Source: Symbiodinium natans (taxonomy: Eukaryota; Sar; Dinophyceae; Suessiales; Symbiodiniaceae). Taken from it: DNA of 64,000 nucleotides. The stretch is from NCBI GenBank assembly GCA_905221605.1, contig CAJNDS010000151.1, positions 1-64,000 on the forward strand. The letters are read 5' to 3'. The notes under the pieces are model-generated. The model did no database searches and was not told the origin of the DNA. It saw only the letters and a list, made by a program, of their open reading frames with translations. Made by a program: the position numbers and the translations under genes. Below are positions 1 through 9,725 of this stretch, piece after piece (position 1 is the first letter of the stretch; the number at the start of each line of letters is the position of its first letter).

Positions 1-3000
1 TCAGTGCCTAGGGTAGGTGTGCATAATTCGCGTCCACAAAGCGTTCAATCCCGTTCAGGAATAACCCAAGCTTACAGCAGTCCGGAAGAAGTTGATCGTG
101 ATATGCCAATGTCATCTACGACGGAATCGAGGTTCAAGACATGGGTCCAGAACACCATTCCTGGGGTGGGTTCGGCTTCGCCGGCTCATTCCCAGGGTGG
201 AGATGCCTCAAAGGAGGGTTCGGGTCCCCCGGCTCTTCCCACGAGGCCATCGTTGTTCGGAGGACCACCTATTCCAGTGGCAGAAAGCCGACCGACTTCT
301 ACAAGGACATCGTTATTTGGTGGACCTCCCGTTCTCGTTCCAGAAGTACCATCAGTTCCCAACCTGGTTCCGGGAAGGATGTTCACGACAGGTTTGCTGG
401 ACTTGCCTCCTGGCTTGGCTACCAGACCACACACCTCACAGTTACTTGCTGATCCACCTACGGCGTCCACGTCCTACCAGTGTGTGCGGCAACCATCGCG
501 TTCGCGGCATACGGGCGAGGTCACGCCGGGAATGGCTTCAGAAATTCCTCCGAATGCTCCCAATCATCCTCAAGATCCTCGCGCAAACGCTTCGACAACT
601 GTTCAGCAAGAAGCTTTACGAAGGCAAATGGATGATCTTCGGGAAGAAATGAGCAGAATGAGAGACACCGAAGCTCGTCTTCGTCGTGAACGAGATCAAT
701 GGCGTACAATTGCTGAAGAACAGGAGCAAGAGAATGAGGGTGAAGAGGGAGAGAACGAGGAGGAAGGCGAACCAGAAGGGGACGGAGACAAAACAGACCC
801 CGGATCCTGGAAGCCAATCAAGAAAGGAGGTGGAGGAGGTGATGGTGGTGGCAATCCAGACTCTTCTCCCCACGGTGGTGGTGGAGGAGGTGGCGGTGGA
901 TCTGGACCCGAAGATGGACTTGATTACACCGAAGGGCCAAAGATATCCCGAAGAGAAGCCGACAAGATCAACATTCCTGCGTTTCCCAAGGTCACTCACT
1001 TGGACGCTTGGCAGGCAGCAGTCACCACAAACGTCCTGGCCGCGTGTGCGGATACCAATCAAAGCGACTGGATCAAATGGCTGCAAGAGTCTTTCAAGCC
1101 GATGCCGGATGTTGAAGGGCTCAATGACTCGGGACATGTCAAGTTCAGAAGCATCGACGTGAAGCTGGCAAGTGCGATGACTCTCATGTTACGGAATGCT
1201 GGAGATCAAGCAGCCGATCTGTTCTTGGAAGTGAACCTCAAATCAAACGCGTACATTCGCGGGAACGAGTACAAGGTTCTGAAGGGACGACAGATCATTG
1301 CTATGATGATGGAAACCTTCCGCACACGGGATCGCCTTGACATGGTTTACACGATCGATTACCTGACCAAATTGCAGTATCCTGGGGACAACAAGATTGC
1401 CGCATTCAAAGCAACGTGGCTAGAGATCATCTCTCGGATTCGACCTGAAGATGTACCTTCCACGAATGCCCTCCGCGACATCTTGTACCAGAAGATATCA
1501 GGATCCTCCGAGATGAACATGGAGCTCAAGCTTTACTATGACATCAAGAGCTATGACGATCCAGAGAGATCACATGATATGCTGCTGAGGATCATGGACC
1601 GGGCAGTGCAGAGGAGAAGAGAGAAGAAGAACTTCAACGAGACACAACATGGTCTGAACCAGATGGTTGCTGGGAAGGACCTGCTTGCTGCACCAGCTAG
1701 GCCCGATCCCAAAGGGCCTCCCTCATCCGCGCCAGACAAGGACAAGAAGAAGAAGACGAATGAGAGAGGCAAGGACAAAGAAGCTGCGGATGCTGCGCCT
1801 GTACTCCCAAAGAGTAAAGCAAAGGCACACGAAAAGGACAAGAAGAAGGGGAAAGGTAAAGGCAAAGAACGATCCCGATCTCCTTCATCATCACGATCGC
1901 TGACCGACAAGGAAAAGGCGAAGATTCGTTGCAAATTTCACTTCGGAGGAGGATGCAATGCAGGAAAGAATTGCAAATGGAGTCACAAAGATACGGACAG
2001 AGGACGACCGTCTTCACGAGATGATAAGAATCAGAGAGCGCGAAGCCCGTCATCAAAACCATCGGAACGACCTTGCTTCCAGTGGAGCAAGAACGGATCC
2101 TGCATCCGAGAGAATTGCCCTTTCAAGCATGACCCGGCTAAGGCAGCGCCCGCAACCGGGGAAACCGACGCGACTGCGAAGGCAAAAGCAAAGGCGAAGG
2201 CGAAGGACAAGAAGAAGAAGAAGCCTGAACCTGCCGCACCCGCGATTGCGATTCGAGGTCTGCCTGCAGTACCTGTTCTTCGATCCCTGGGTGATGGTGA
2301 CGGTGATTCTGACGACGAGTCAATTGATGGCGACGCGGCGTCAGATTGCTCCACCGACGATGAGATCGGATCCTATCACAGAGACGTCAAGGACCTCAAG
2401 GTTTCCTTCGAACGGGGAACGAAGTTCGCGTCATCGAAGCCGAGGCGATCACACAAAGATAGAGGATTCGCCCCGCGACTTTTTACAGAAGCGAACCTGA
2501 AGCACGAGAACCACATCTCGGAGGTCGAGTACGAGAAGCACAAAGCAAGAGCTAGGGCTCGACTGATGGAAGATATGTGTCTGGGCAAAGATGGAGGATG
2601 CATACCAGTTAGGATTCCAGGAACCGAGAAGGTGATTATGTTCAAGTTCGACAACAAGAAGGGGAAGTTTCATGAAAGAGCCTTGAGCGTTGATGAGAGT
2701 CGTAAGGAACTGATGAAGAACCCGAACATGTGTATGGTCCAACCAGAATTTATTCGCAGGAAGCTGAAATTCATCATGGACACAGGATGCGGACATGACC
2801 TTATCTCTCTAAAAAAGGTCGCCAAGCACGGCGTCGACACTGCAATGGATTGCGAATCTACATCGTTCCAGACGGCGAATGGTGTCACTATGACCAACCA
2901 GACGGCGGAATTCTTGACGAAATCCTTCAAGGAGCCCATCAAAGCACATGTATTGGAGAATACACCTTCTGTGCTGTCAGTTGGGAAGAGATGCATGCTT

Positions 3001-6000
3001 CACGGCTATTCCTTTGTGTGGCCCGCGGGACGTCCACCATTTATGGTGAACGATGCTGGCGAGAGGATACAATTCTTCGTGCAAGGAGACATCCCCTATG
3101 TCAGAGTGGGAAGCAAAGGAGCCAAAGCCCATGAGGAACCCGAAGCGATGGAAATGTTCCGCTTGGTGCAGAAGTACAAGGACAAGGTGGACGATGATAC
3201 CGACGACGATTCGACGTATGTTGCGGTACCAGGTCTTGACGACATCGGCGAGGAGATCCCCGACGTAGCTTCCGAAGCTGACGAAGAAGAAGACGGCGAA
3301 GTAGTCGAAGGCGATGAAGCTCGTGAAGATGAACCACAAGCCGAACTTTCAGTTGAGGCTGAGGGCGACGCGCAGGAGATCGACGTGGAAGGTGACGAAT
3401 CTGGTCCAGATAGAAGGGCGAAGGTCGGCACCTTGAAGGCCGAAGCGAACACCTTGGCTCATCTTTGTACCCATCGATTCCGAAATCCCTATTGTGATGC
3501 ATGCGTGAGAGCAAAGATGAAGCATTTCAGAACCCAAAAGGGAGCATTCAAACGAGAAGTCAATGAGTGGGGTGACTTGGTGACGTTCGACTTTGTGGAT
3601 ATGGGAAAAGCCACGGACAAGGGGGTGGGTCTTGACGACGAGCTCCGTGAAATCCTGGTATTCCGCGACGTGGCCACGAAGGTGGTCGCAGCATATCCCA
3701 CAATCTCCAGAGAAGAAGGGGAAGTTGTACGATGTATGAAGAGATTCATGGGAAAGAAGAAAGTGAGGCTGGCATATAGTGACTGCGCAGATGAGTTCAT
3801 TGCGGCGATGAACAAGCTCAAAATTCCATTGGATCACTCGTTGCCAGGACGTCCTATGAACAACTCTCTGGCGGAAAGGACCAACCAGTTCGTCATCACT
3901 GCTACAGCCACGTCGTTGCTGCATGCAGGGCTACCTGCGAACTATTGGCCCTATGCCTTGAATTGCGTCACTCACAATCTCAACGCCGAGGATGTGGATG
4001 GTGAGTCGGCGTGGCAGAGAATGTCTGGGAAAGAATTCCCGGGAAAGTTGATTCCGTTTGGAGCAAAGGTTTACTTCAAACCGACCGAGACCCGCGAACC
4101 AACATATGGTGGAAAGTTTGACCCGAAGGGAATACCCGGCATTTTCGCAGGATATGTCCTTAATGCGGGGCAAACATGGTCACGAAAGTATCGTGTGTGG
4201 GACATGAAGGAGTTCGCGAATGCCAACTTTGCGCATGATGCGAAAGTGCCTCGCAAGCTTCAAATTCCCTACATCACCGAACGGGTCATCATGCCGGATG
4301 AAATTGCCTTTCCGCTCAAGCTCGAGTACGAGAGAATGAACGGAACACTTGAAGGACTGAAAGAAGGAAAGGATCTCGGAGGAAAAGAAATCAAGGACAA
4401 GCCACCAGGAGAAGGTGACGACGACGATGATGACGACAATGGCGATGATGGTGGTGACCTACCTGATCGCCAAGAACGCGTCAAAGCCATGGAGAAGGAA
4501 ATGCTCGACTATGTCATGGAGAACGATGACATTGTGCCTGATCTTTCAGAATTTCCAGATGATCAACCCGGTGAACCTCGCGACGGACCAGCATTGGAGT
4601 CTGAAGATGCCAAAGCCCTCAGATTGATTGGCGACTCCATTCTCGACAGTGCAGGAAGTGTACCACAGAGCGAAGGAGTACCGGATGTTGCTTCGGATCC
4701 TCCGAGCAGCAAAAGGGAAACTAAGCGTGGTACTCCCCCCAAAACCGTTTCGGAACCTCCGGACGGCAAAGGGGAACCTGCATCGTCATCACGCGGTCCA
4801 ACTGGGCGTTCCATTCCGGACATTGACGAGACCGACCCTGCATTCATCATCGCAAAGCTCAAGGAAGCTGGACTCATCGGACCGGAACCCGAGTTCTGGA
4901 AGTTCGGTACTCCCGGCGACGGTCGTGTCTACATCAATGACGACGGCGAACCTTGCAAGATCGACAAGCGGGGGGCTCCGTTCAAGATTGGGAGTGATGG
5001 TAGACGATTGCTACCCTCCACACGTCCGAAGGGCAAGTTCACTCCCGAAGAATGGCACAAGCTCGGAAGCGAAGGAAGGAAGATCGAACTTAAGAAGATA
5101 AAGAAGGTCGAAGAGAAGGAGGCCAAGAAGGCTCGCAAGAAGGAGGCCAAGGAGAAGAAGGAAGGCAAAGAGCATAAAGACGCACTCGTTGCATCGTTGG
5201 AGGCACTACTTCCCAAGGTCGTGCCTGCGGAGAAGATCGATTTGGACTTCAGGGCGGGAACGACTACTGGATGGACATGGTGCGAGGAACAGGTGACGCA
5301 GATTGCCACAGAAATGTTTCTGGACGATGTGCTGCCTGCTCTTCCAAGTGAATTGGCAGAGTTCGGATTGAGAGCTCCTCGCATGCCATGTGTGTCATCA
5401 ACCAAAGAGAAACACAAAGAGAAGCTCGCATGTGCAGCGCCGTGCTTCAACGCCATGGTTACACGTCCAGTCAACCGCAAGGAGATGTACGAGAATCCCA
5501 AAGCCATGGAGGCGTTCATGAAAGAATGGAAAGGATTGTGGGATCAGGAAGTCTTCGACTTTAGCCAAGTGCGGGAGTATGACGACGTGGTCAGAGAAGC
5601 CAAGAAGTCCAACGCGAAGGTGCACATGGCAAGAGTGCATGGTCTCATCTATGAGAAGAACTATCAACTCAAAGAAGGGGACCCTGCAAGGAAGTTCAAA
5701 GGAAGAGGTGTGCTGCTTGGAGATCAAGTCAAAGATCAGAATATGGAGGCGGCGCTGTTCCAGGACCTCGGAAACTCTCCGGCAACCTTTGATGCGTCTC
5801 GTTGGGCCGACTTCTACGGGTGCCTACCCGGGAACGACGTTCAGATGGCGGATGCTATCCAGGCCTACATTCAGGCTAAGTTGACGGGGACTCCGTGCTG
5901 GGTTGAACTTCCAGACGAGGCTTGGCATCCTTCGGTGAACCGGAGGAAATTTCGCAGACCAGTCTGCAGGCTCGTGAAAGCACTCTATGGGCATCCGGAC

Positions 6001-9000
6001 GCTGGTGCAATGTGGGAACAACATTGTCACACCGCAGTCCAGAAGATGGGTTTTGCACCAGTTGGTGAGGAATGGCCGTCTCTTTACTTCCATGCAGGAA
6101 TGAAGCTCCTATTGGTCATCTATGTCGACGACCTGAAGCTCGCCGGTCCGGCGGAGAACCTCCCGAAGGGGTGGAACATGCTTCGCAAGGAACTTCGTCT
6201 TGAGGAGGAAACTCCGCTTGGTTTGTATTTGGGATGTCGAATCTCAAAGGGAGAGGCTAAACTTCACGACAACACCAAGGTGCGAACTGTCACTTATGAC
6301 ATGGAAACCTATCTCGAAATGACAGTGCAAAAGTACTGTGAAACCACGGGATTTCCTGTGGACAAATTCAAGAAGGTACCATCTCCCAGTCCAGTTGAAG
6401 AAACCAAAAATCACCCGGCTAGGGCACCTTGTCATCCAGGTGCTGCAAGCCATCGGTGTCAATGGTGTGGACATACAATGCCTGTCGATAAGGGCGGACG
6501 GCTTCTACCTCCACCACCGGTTCCTAAGGGCCCACAGGAAACGGAACTCGATGAGGCAGACAGGGGTACTCTTGCCCCGCATGCGGCGAGCATCCTCATG
6601 AAGTTGCTCTATGCTGCAAGAATTTGCAGGTTTGATTTGCTGCGAAGCATAAACAATCTTGCGCGACGCATTACAAAGTGGTCCAAGAAAGAGAATGCGG
6701 CTCTGCATCATTTGATGTGCTACGTCCATCAGTCCAAAGGTCATAAGATGATCGGATGGGTCGGCGATTCCATGGATGCTACTTCCATAGGGTTGTATGC
6801 GGATGCGGATTACGCTGGTTGTGGCGAGAGTTTGCGTTCTACTTCGGGGGCTCACATGCATATTCAGGGACCGCACACACGGTTCCCGTTGGCAGGTGTC
6901 AGTAAGCGACAGGGTTGCGCCAGCCACTCTACTCCCGAAGCGGAAATTGTGGCTGCGGACTATGCGATGTCGCGTATTGGCATTCCGGCCATCACATTGT
7001 GGCGTTTGATTGGAGGCAAAGATCCTAATTTCGTGTTCTACGATGACAATCAAACGATGATCGGCGTGGTCCGCACAGGCAAGAACCCGACGATGCGCCA
7101 TTTGGAACGCTCACACGGGATCTGCATTGCGTGGATGCACGAGGTGTTCCAGGAGGGATACGTGTCTCTGGCTTACGAGGTCACCGCCAAAATGGCGGCC
7201 GATATCCACACGAAGGCCTTTAAAGACCACGTCTCCTGGGCTCACGCGTGTCAGCTAATTAACATCATGCCTCCCACGATGCTTTCGAGCGTTGAGGTCA
7301 TGGACATGATGAAGGCTACACACCAACAATCGGCTGATGAGAAAGGTCATCAGCACTACTCGTTTAAGAACGAGGTTCCATGTTTTCCTTACACGCAAAC
7401 ACCTATCTTGCCCCAGGAGCTGTATAGGGCCGGTTTGTCCAGTAAGGAGGGTGTCCAGGAAACGGACAGTACTGATCCGATCTTGGTGGTGAAGTTCCCG
7501 CGCATGCTCCGCGGCGTCCCCAGTGCTTTGCGACCGGGGAAGTATTTGCGGTCCACGTGGATTCTGCGTGAAGGGCAATGGCATCGTATCGAGGATGAGG
7601 TCCCTATCCCGTCGGAACCTCAGAAATTCGATCGGTATGTCGAGCGCGCTGTGTTTCAATATCACTTCCAACGGGGCTCGGCGGCGACGACGCGTGTGCA
7701 CCGCACCGCGTCGCCGGCCGTGTCTGCGTCCTCGCTGCCCGACTGTTCGCGCTGTCGCGTTCGCGATTCGCCCGCGCTCTGTAGGCAAGTGTGCGACTTA
7801 GTGGTCCGCGCCGCCCATGGGGGGTATGGGGGTGTTTTTCGCGCTGGGTCTGAAGGCATGGGGGGTGATATCAACGAAATTCCTGCGCTCGAATCTACCG
7901 TCGTCGCTGTTGCGCGCGCCGCAAAAGAAGCAGATTTTCCTCAATCTACATTCGTGCCCGAATTCATCGAGGTGACTCGTGCTGGGACTGGTAATCATGA
8001 AGTTGTTTTCCAAGACAAGCACGGGAAAGAGATGTTTAAGGCACGGAGTGACTCGCTCAGCGGGGCTATAGGGTTTTCCATGACGATCAAAGCTTCGGAT
8101 GTCGAAAACAGTAGCCCTCGCGTGTGGTTGCTCGTAGGTCTGGAAGAGGATAACTGGTGGCAGACGTATGCACCGCCGGACGTCAACGTCATCTGCGTGC
8201 CGGAAGCGGATGCACGCGGCGCCTACCAGTACTGCAAAGACATCATTAAATGGTCGTTCAAGGATCTTCGGAACGTTCTGTTCATAGGAGCAGGGGCACT
8301 GAATCGAGCTTCTTGGCTTGATGTTGATCCTAGAGAACGCTTTTATGAGGACCGAGGCGTCGTAGATTACCCCTGGGGGGAGGTCATTGATTTAGTCTTT
8401 GAGGCCCGGAAGAAAGGGGCGACTACTATCGTCGAGGTTCCTGACAAGCCGAAGTTTCGAAAGTCGGCACAGTACAAGAACATAGTTGAATGCATGAAGT
8501 GGGAGAGATTCACAATTGCTGATTGCTGCCACGGTCGGAGGATCTGCGTTCCACAGGGAAGCGGGGCCCCGAACATCATGTATGTCAACGAAGCTACTGA
8601 GTTTCTCATTCATGGACTCAAAGCCCCTGAAAGCATGAAGGATGTGTGCGGCATGCAACATCATCACGCATCGCGTGAAACCGTCGAGACTCACGGGGAT
8701 GAGTGTGGAAAGAGAACCAGTAAAGTGTCACGCCTCTTGTTGAAAATGCTTTCTGAACGGGACACCAAGGTTGGGGACCCCAAGGCCTGCAGTTCTGTTG
8801 AGAAGTTACCGTCGGGTAAGGACAGGATGATCATTGAATTCTGTTGCTCTAAGGACAGTAGCTTGGGTAAATCCTCGAGTGCTACAAGGGGAGCTCACGT
8901 CATGCGCGTGCATGAAGCTCTCCAAGCCCAAACCAAGGCATGTGAAAGCAACATCCTCAAGGAGGCGGAACGATTCCGAAAATCCAATCCCAAATGTCCG

Positions 9001-9594
9001 ATTCTTGTGTTTGCTTCTCTTCCGTGCACTGGGGGGTCCAACTGGATCAAGGTGAACGAAATGGGGGGTGAAACTGAAAAGGGAAAGGAGCATCGGAAGA
9101 AATTTAGGGACTTACTCAAAGCTCTCAAACGCCTTTTGCGAAAGCTGGCGGTATTTTCCCCCAAAATCGCTTTTGAGTTGCCGAAAACCTGTTTGTGTTG
9201 GAGTTGGCCCGAAGTTCAAGCCCTAATAAAGCAGCATTCATTGCGTGTTGCACGAATTGACGGTTGCATGATGGGTGTTGTTGACAAAGACGGCATTCCT
9301 TTACTCAAAGCATGGTGTATCGCCACGAATGTGTCAACCATGTTGAACCTCAAGGGGGTCACGTGCGACAACACACATGAACATGGCACACCAAGAGGTC
9401 AGGCGCTCAAGGAAGCAGGAAACTACACACCACACATGGCGAAGCTGTTGCACAACGCATGGCGTGATGAAGCTCGCAATATCCGCAGGGGCTCTGCTCA
9501 GAGTGTTCATGTGGCAGCTTCATGTGTACTTGTTCATGTCAGTTTGCGTTGCAGTAAAAGCCAGGTGCAACTGAGTTCCAAGGTACTTGCATAA
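1..9594 (+). CDS. Ty1/copia-type retrotransposon gag-pol polyprotein with long C-terminal extension (5' partial)
   Basis: A continuous frame of about 3,196 codons, open to the left edge; codon 1 counted here is GTG at position 4, so the true start is probably outside. Order of parts: low-complexity Ser/Pro N-terminus; coiled, charged stretch near residues 200-260; gag-like region about 320-560; two CCCH zinc fingers (C643-H661 and C691-H709); aspartic protease D926-T-G; integrase with an H1153/H1157/C1164/C1167 zinc finger and acidic residues D1196, D1260 or D1263, and E1291; copia reverse transcriptase with YVDD at 2040-2043; RNase H with a D-A-D-Y-A-G stretch near 2267. These show a copia Pol in the usual protease-integrase-RT-RNase H order. 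About 800 residues follow RNase H, where most copia elements stop. The absence of stops and the intact motifs suggest a young, possibly active copy. No LTR is visible on this side. Confidence 0.9.
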   Translation, partial: SVPRVGVHNSRPQSVQSRSGITQAYSSPEEVDRDMPMSSTTESRFKTWVQNTIPGVGSASPAHSQGGDASKEGSGPPALPTRPSLFGGPPIPVAESRPTSTRTSLFGGPPVLVPEVPSVPNLVPGRMFTTGLLDLPPGLATRPHTSQLLADPPTASTSYQCVRQPSRSRHTGEVTPGMASEIPPNAPNHPQDPRANASTTVQQEALRRQMDDLREEMSRMRDTEARLRRERDQWRTIAEEQEQENEGEEGENEEEGEPEGDGDKTDPGSWKPIKKGGGGGDGGGNPDSSPHGGGGGGGGGSGPEDGLDYTEGPKISRREADKINIPAFPKVTHLDAWQAAVTTNVLAACADTNQSDWIKWLQESFKPMPDVEGLNDSGHVKFRSIDVKLASAMTLMLRNAGDQAADLFLEVNLKSNAYIRGNEYKVLKGRQIIAMMMETFRTRDRLDMVYTIDYLTKLQYPGDNKIAAFKATWLEIISRIRPEDVPSTNALRDILYQKISGSSEMNMELKLYYDIKSYDDPERSHDMLLRIMDRAVQRRREKKNFNETQHGLNQMVAGKDLLAAPARPDPKGPPSSAPDKDKKKKTNERGKDKEAADAAPVLPKSKAKAHEKDKKKGKGKGKERSRSPSSSRSLTDKEKAKIRCKFHFGGGCNAGKNCKWSHKDTDRGRPSSRDDKNQRARSPSSKPSERPCFQWSKNGSCIRENCPFKHDPAKAAPATGETDATAKAKAKAKAKDKKKKKPEPAAPAIAIRGLPAVPVLRSLGDGDGDSDDESIDGDAASDCSTDDEIGSYHRDVKDLKVSFERGTKFASSKPRRSHKDRGFAPRLFTEANLKHENHISEVEYEKHKARARARLMEDMCLGKDGGCIPVRIPGTEKVIMFKFDNKKGKFHERALSVDESRKELMKNPNMCMVQPEFIRRKLKFIMDTGCGHDLISLKKVAKHGVDTAMDCESTSFQTANGVTMTNQTAEFLTKSFKEPIKAHVLENTPSVLSVGKRCMLHGYSFVWPAGRPPFMVNDAGERIQFFVQGDIPYVRVGSKGAKAHEEPEAMEMFRLVQKYKDKVDDDTDDDSTYVAVPGLDDIGEEIPDVASEADEEEDGEVVEGDEAREDEPQAELSVEAEGDAQEIDVEGDESGPDRRAKVGTLKAEANTLAHLCTHRFRNPYCDACVRAKMKHFRTQKGAFKREVNEWGDLVTFDFVDMGKATDKGVGLDDELREILVFRDVATKVVAAYPTISREEGEVVRCMKRFMGKKKVRLAYSDCADEFIAAMNKLKIPLDHSLPGRPMNNSLAERTNQFVITATATSLLHAGLPANYWPYALNCVTHNLNAEDVDGESAWQRMSGKEFPGKLIPFGAKVYFKPTETREPTYGGKFDPKGIPGIFAGYVLNAGQTWSRKYRVWDMKEFANANFAHDAKVPRKLQIPYITERVIMPDEIAFPLKLEYERMNGTLEGLKEGKDLGGKEIKDKPPGEGDDDDDDDNGDDGGDLPDRQERVKAMEKEMLDYVMENDDIVPDLSEFPDDQPGEPRDGPALESEDAKALRLIGDSILDSAGSVPQSEGVPDVASDPPSSKRETKRGTPPKTVSEPPDGKGEPASSSRGPTGRSIPDIDETDPAFIIAKLKEAGLIGPEPEFWKFGTPGDGRVYINDDGEPCKIDKRGAPFKIGSDGRRLLPSTRPKGKFTPEEWHKLGSEGRKIELKKIKKVEEKEAKKARKKEAKEKKEGKEHKDALVASLEALLPKVVPAEKIDLDFRAGTTTGWTWCEEQVTQIATEMFLDDVLPALPSELAEFGLRAPRMPCVSSTKEKHKEKLACAAPCFNAMVTRPVNRKEMYENPKAMEAFMKEWKGLWDQEVFDFSQVREYDDVVREAKKSNAKVHMARVHGLIYEKNYQLKEGDPARKFKGRGVLLGDQVKDQNMEAALFQDLGNSPATFDASRWADFYGCLPGNDVQMADAIQAYIQAKLTGTPCWVELPDEAWHPSVNRRKFRRPVCRLVKALYGHPDAGAMWEQHCHTAVQKMGFAPVGEEWPSLYFHAGMKLLLVIYVDDLKLAGPAENLPKGWNMLRKELRLEEETPLGLYLGCRISKGEAKLHDNTKVRTVTYDMETYLEMTVQKYCETTGFPVDKFKKVPSPSPVEETKNHPARAPCHPGAASHRCQWCGHTMPVDKGGRLLPPPPVPKGPQETELDEADRGTLAPHAASILMKLLYAARICRFDLLRSINNLARRITKWSKKENAALHHLMCYVHQSKGHKMIGWVGDSMDATSIGLYADADYAGCGESLRSTSGAHMHIQGPHTRFPLAGVSKRQGCASHSTPEAEIVAADYAMSRIGIPAITLWRLIGGKDPNFVFYDDNQTMIGVVRTGKNPTMRHLERSHGICIAWMHEVFQEGYVSLAYEVTAKMAADIHTKAFKDHVSWAHACQLINIMPPTMLSSVEVMDMMKATHQQSADEKGHQHYSFKNEVPCFPYTQTPILPQELYRAGLSSKEGVQETDSTDPILVVKFPRMLRGVPSALRPGKYLRSTWILREGQWHRIEDEVPIPSEPQKFDRYVERAVFQYHFQRGSAATTRVHRTASPAVSASSLPDCSRCRVRDSPALCRQVCDLVVRAAHGGYGGVFRAGSEGMGGDINEIPALESTVVAVARAAKEADFPQSTFVPEFIEVTRAGTGNHEVVFQDKHGKEMFKARSDSLSGAIGFSMTIKASDVENSSPRVWLLVGLEEDNWWQTYAPPDVNVICVPEADARGAYQYCKDIIKWSFKDLRNVLFIGAGALNRASWLDVDPRERFYEDRGVVDYPWGEVIDLVFEARKKGATTIVEVPDKPKFRKSAQYKNIVECMKWERFTIADCCHGRRICVPQGSGAPNIMYVNEATEFLIHGLKAPESMKDVCGMQHHHASRETVETHGDECGKRTSKVSRLLLKMLSERDTKVGDPKACSSVEKLPSGKDRMIIEFCCSKDSSLGKSSSATRGAHVMRVHEALQAQTKACESNILKEAERFRKSNPKCPILVFASLPCTGGSNWIKVNEMGGETEKGKEHRKKFRDLLKALKRLLRKLAVFSPKIAFELPKTCLCWSWPEVQALIKQHSLRVARIDGCMMGVVDKDGIPLLKAWCIATNVSTMLNLKGVTCDNTHEHGTPRGQALKEAGNYTPHMAKLLHNAWRDEARNIRRGSAQSVHVAASCVLVHVSLRCSKSQVQLSSKVLA
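168..235. repeat. Two copies of a 20-bp GC-rich hairpin motif inside the polyprotein N-terminus
   Basis: Positions 168-187 and 216-235 read GGGTTCGGCTTCGCCGGCTC and GGGTTCGGGTCCCCCGGCTC. Each is a short inverted repeat (CGG...CCG) able to fold as a hairpin. The same motif recurs in the spacer at 9618-9716 and, as shorter forms, in linker regions of all three giant frames. Confidence 0.6.
7684..9594 (+). other. C-terminal extension of the copia polyprotein, weakly methyltransferase-like
   Basis: This part of the polyprotein lies after the RNase H domain. A first portion (about 7850-8650) has no family I recognise. The second portion (about 8820-9480) has an E-F-C-C-x-x-D-S-x-L-G segment starting at E2945 and an L-P-C-T-G-G-S-N-W segment with C3008. 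That layout loosely recalls motif I and the catalytic Pro-Cys motif of cytosine-5 methyltransferases. Retrotransposon-borne cytosine methyltransferases are known from Symbiodinium, but the match here is weak and the class is unproven. It could equally be a dinoflagellate-specific element domain. Confidence 0.35.
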
Positions 9595-9725
9595 TCGTTT
9601 GTCCTACACCAGGAATAGGGTTCGGATCCTCCGACCCTAATCCAAAGTGCAGTGAGGGGTTCGGCTCCGCCGGCTCGGATCTGCATCTGGGGAAGGGACT
9701 CGGCTCCGCCGGTCCTAGAACCAGC
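9595..9725 (+). repeat. Inter-ORF spacer with three GC-rich hairpin motifs
   Basis: The spacer between the two giant frames contains hairpin motifs at 9618-9637 (GGGTTCGGATCCTCCGACCC), 9657-9676 and 9695-9716. They share a TCGGNTCCNCCGG core. Nothing else is recognisable here. Their density suggests a structural or insertional role in separating the frames, which is inference. Confidence 0.55.
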
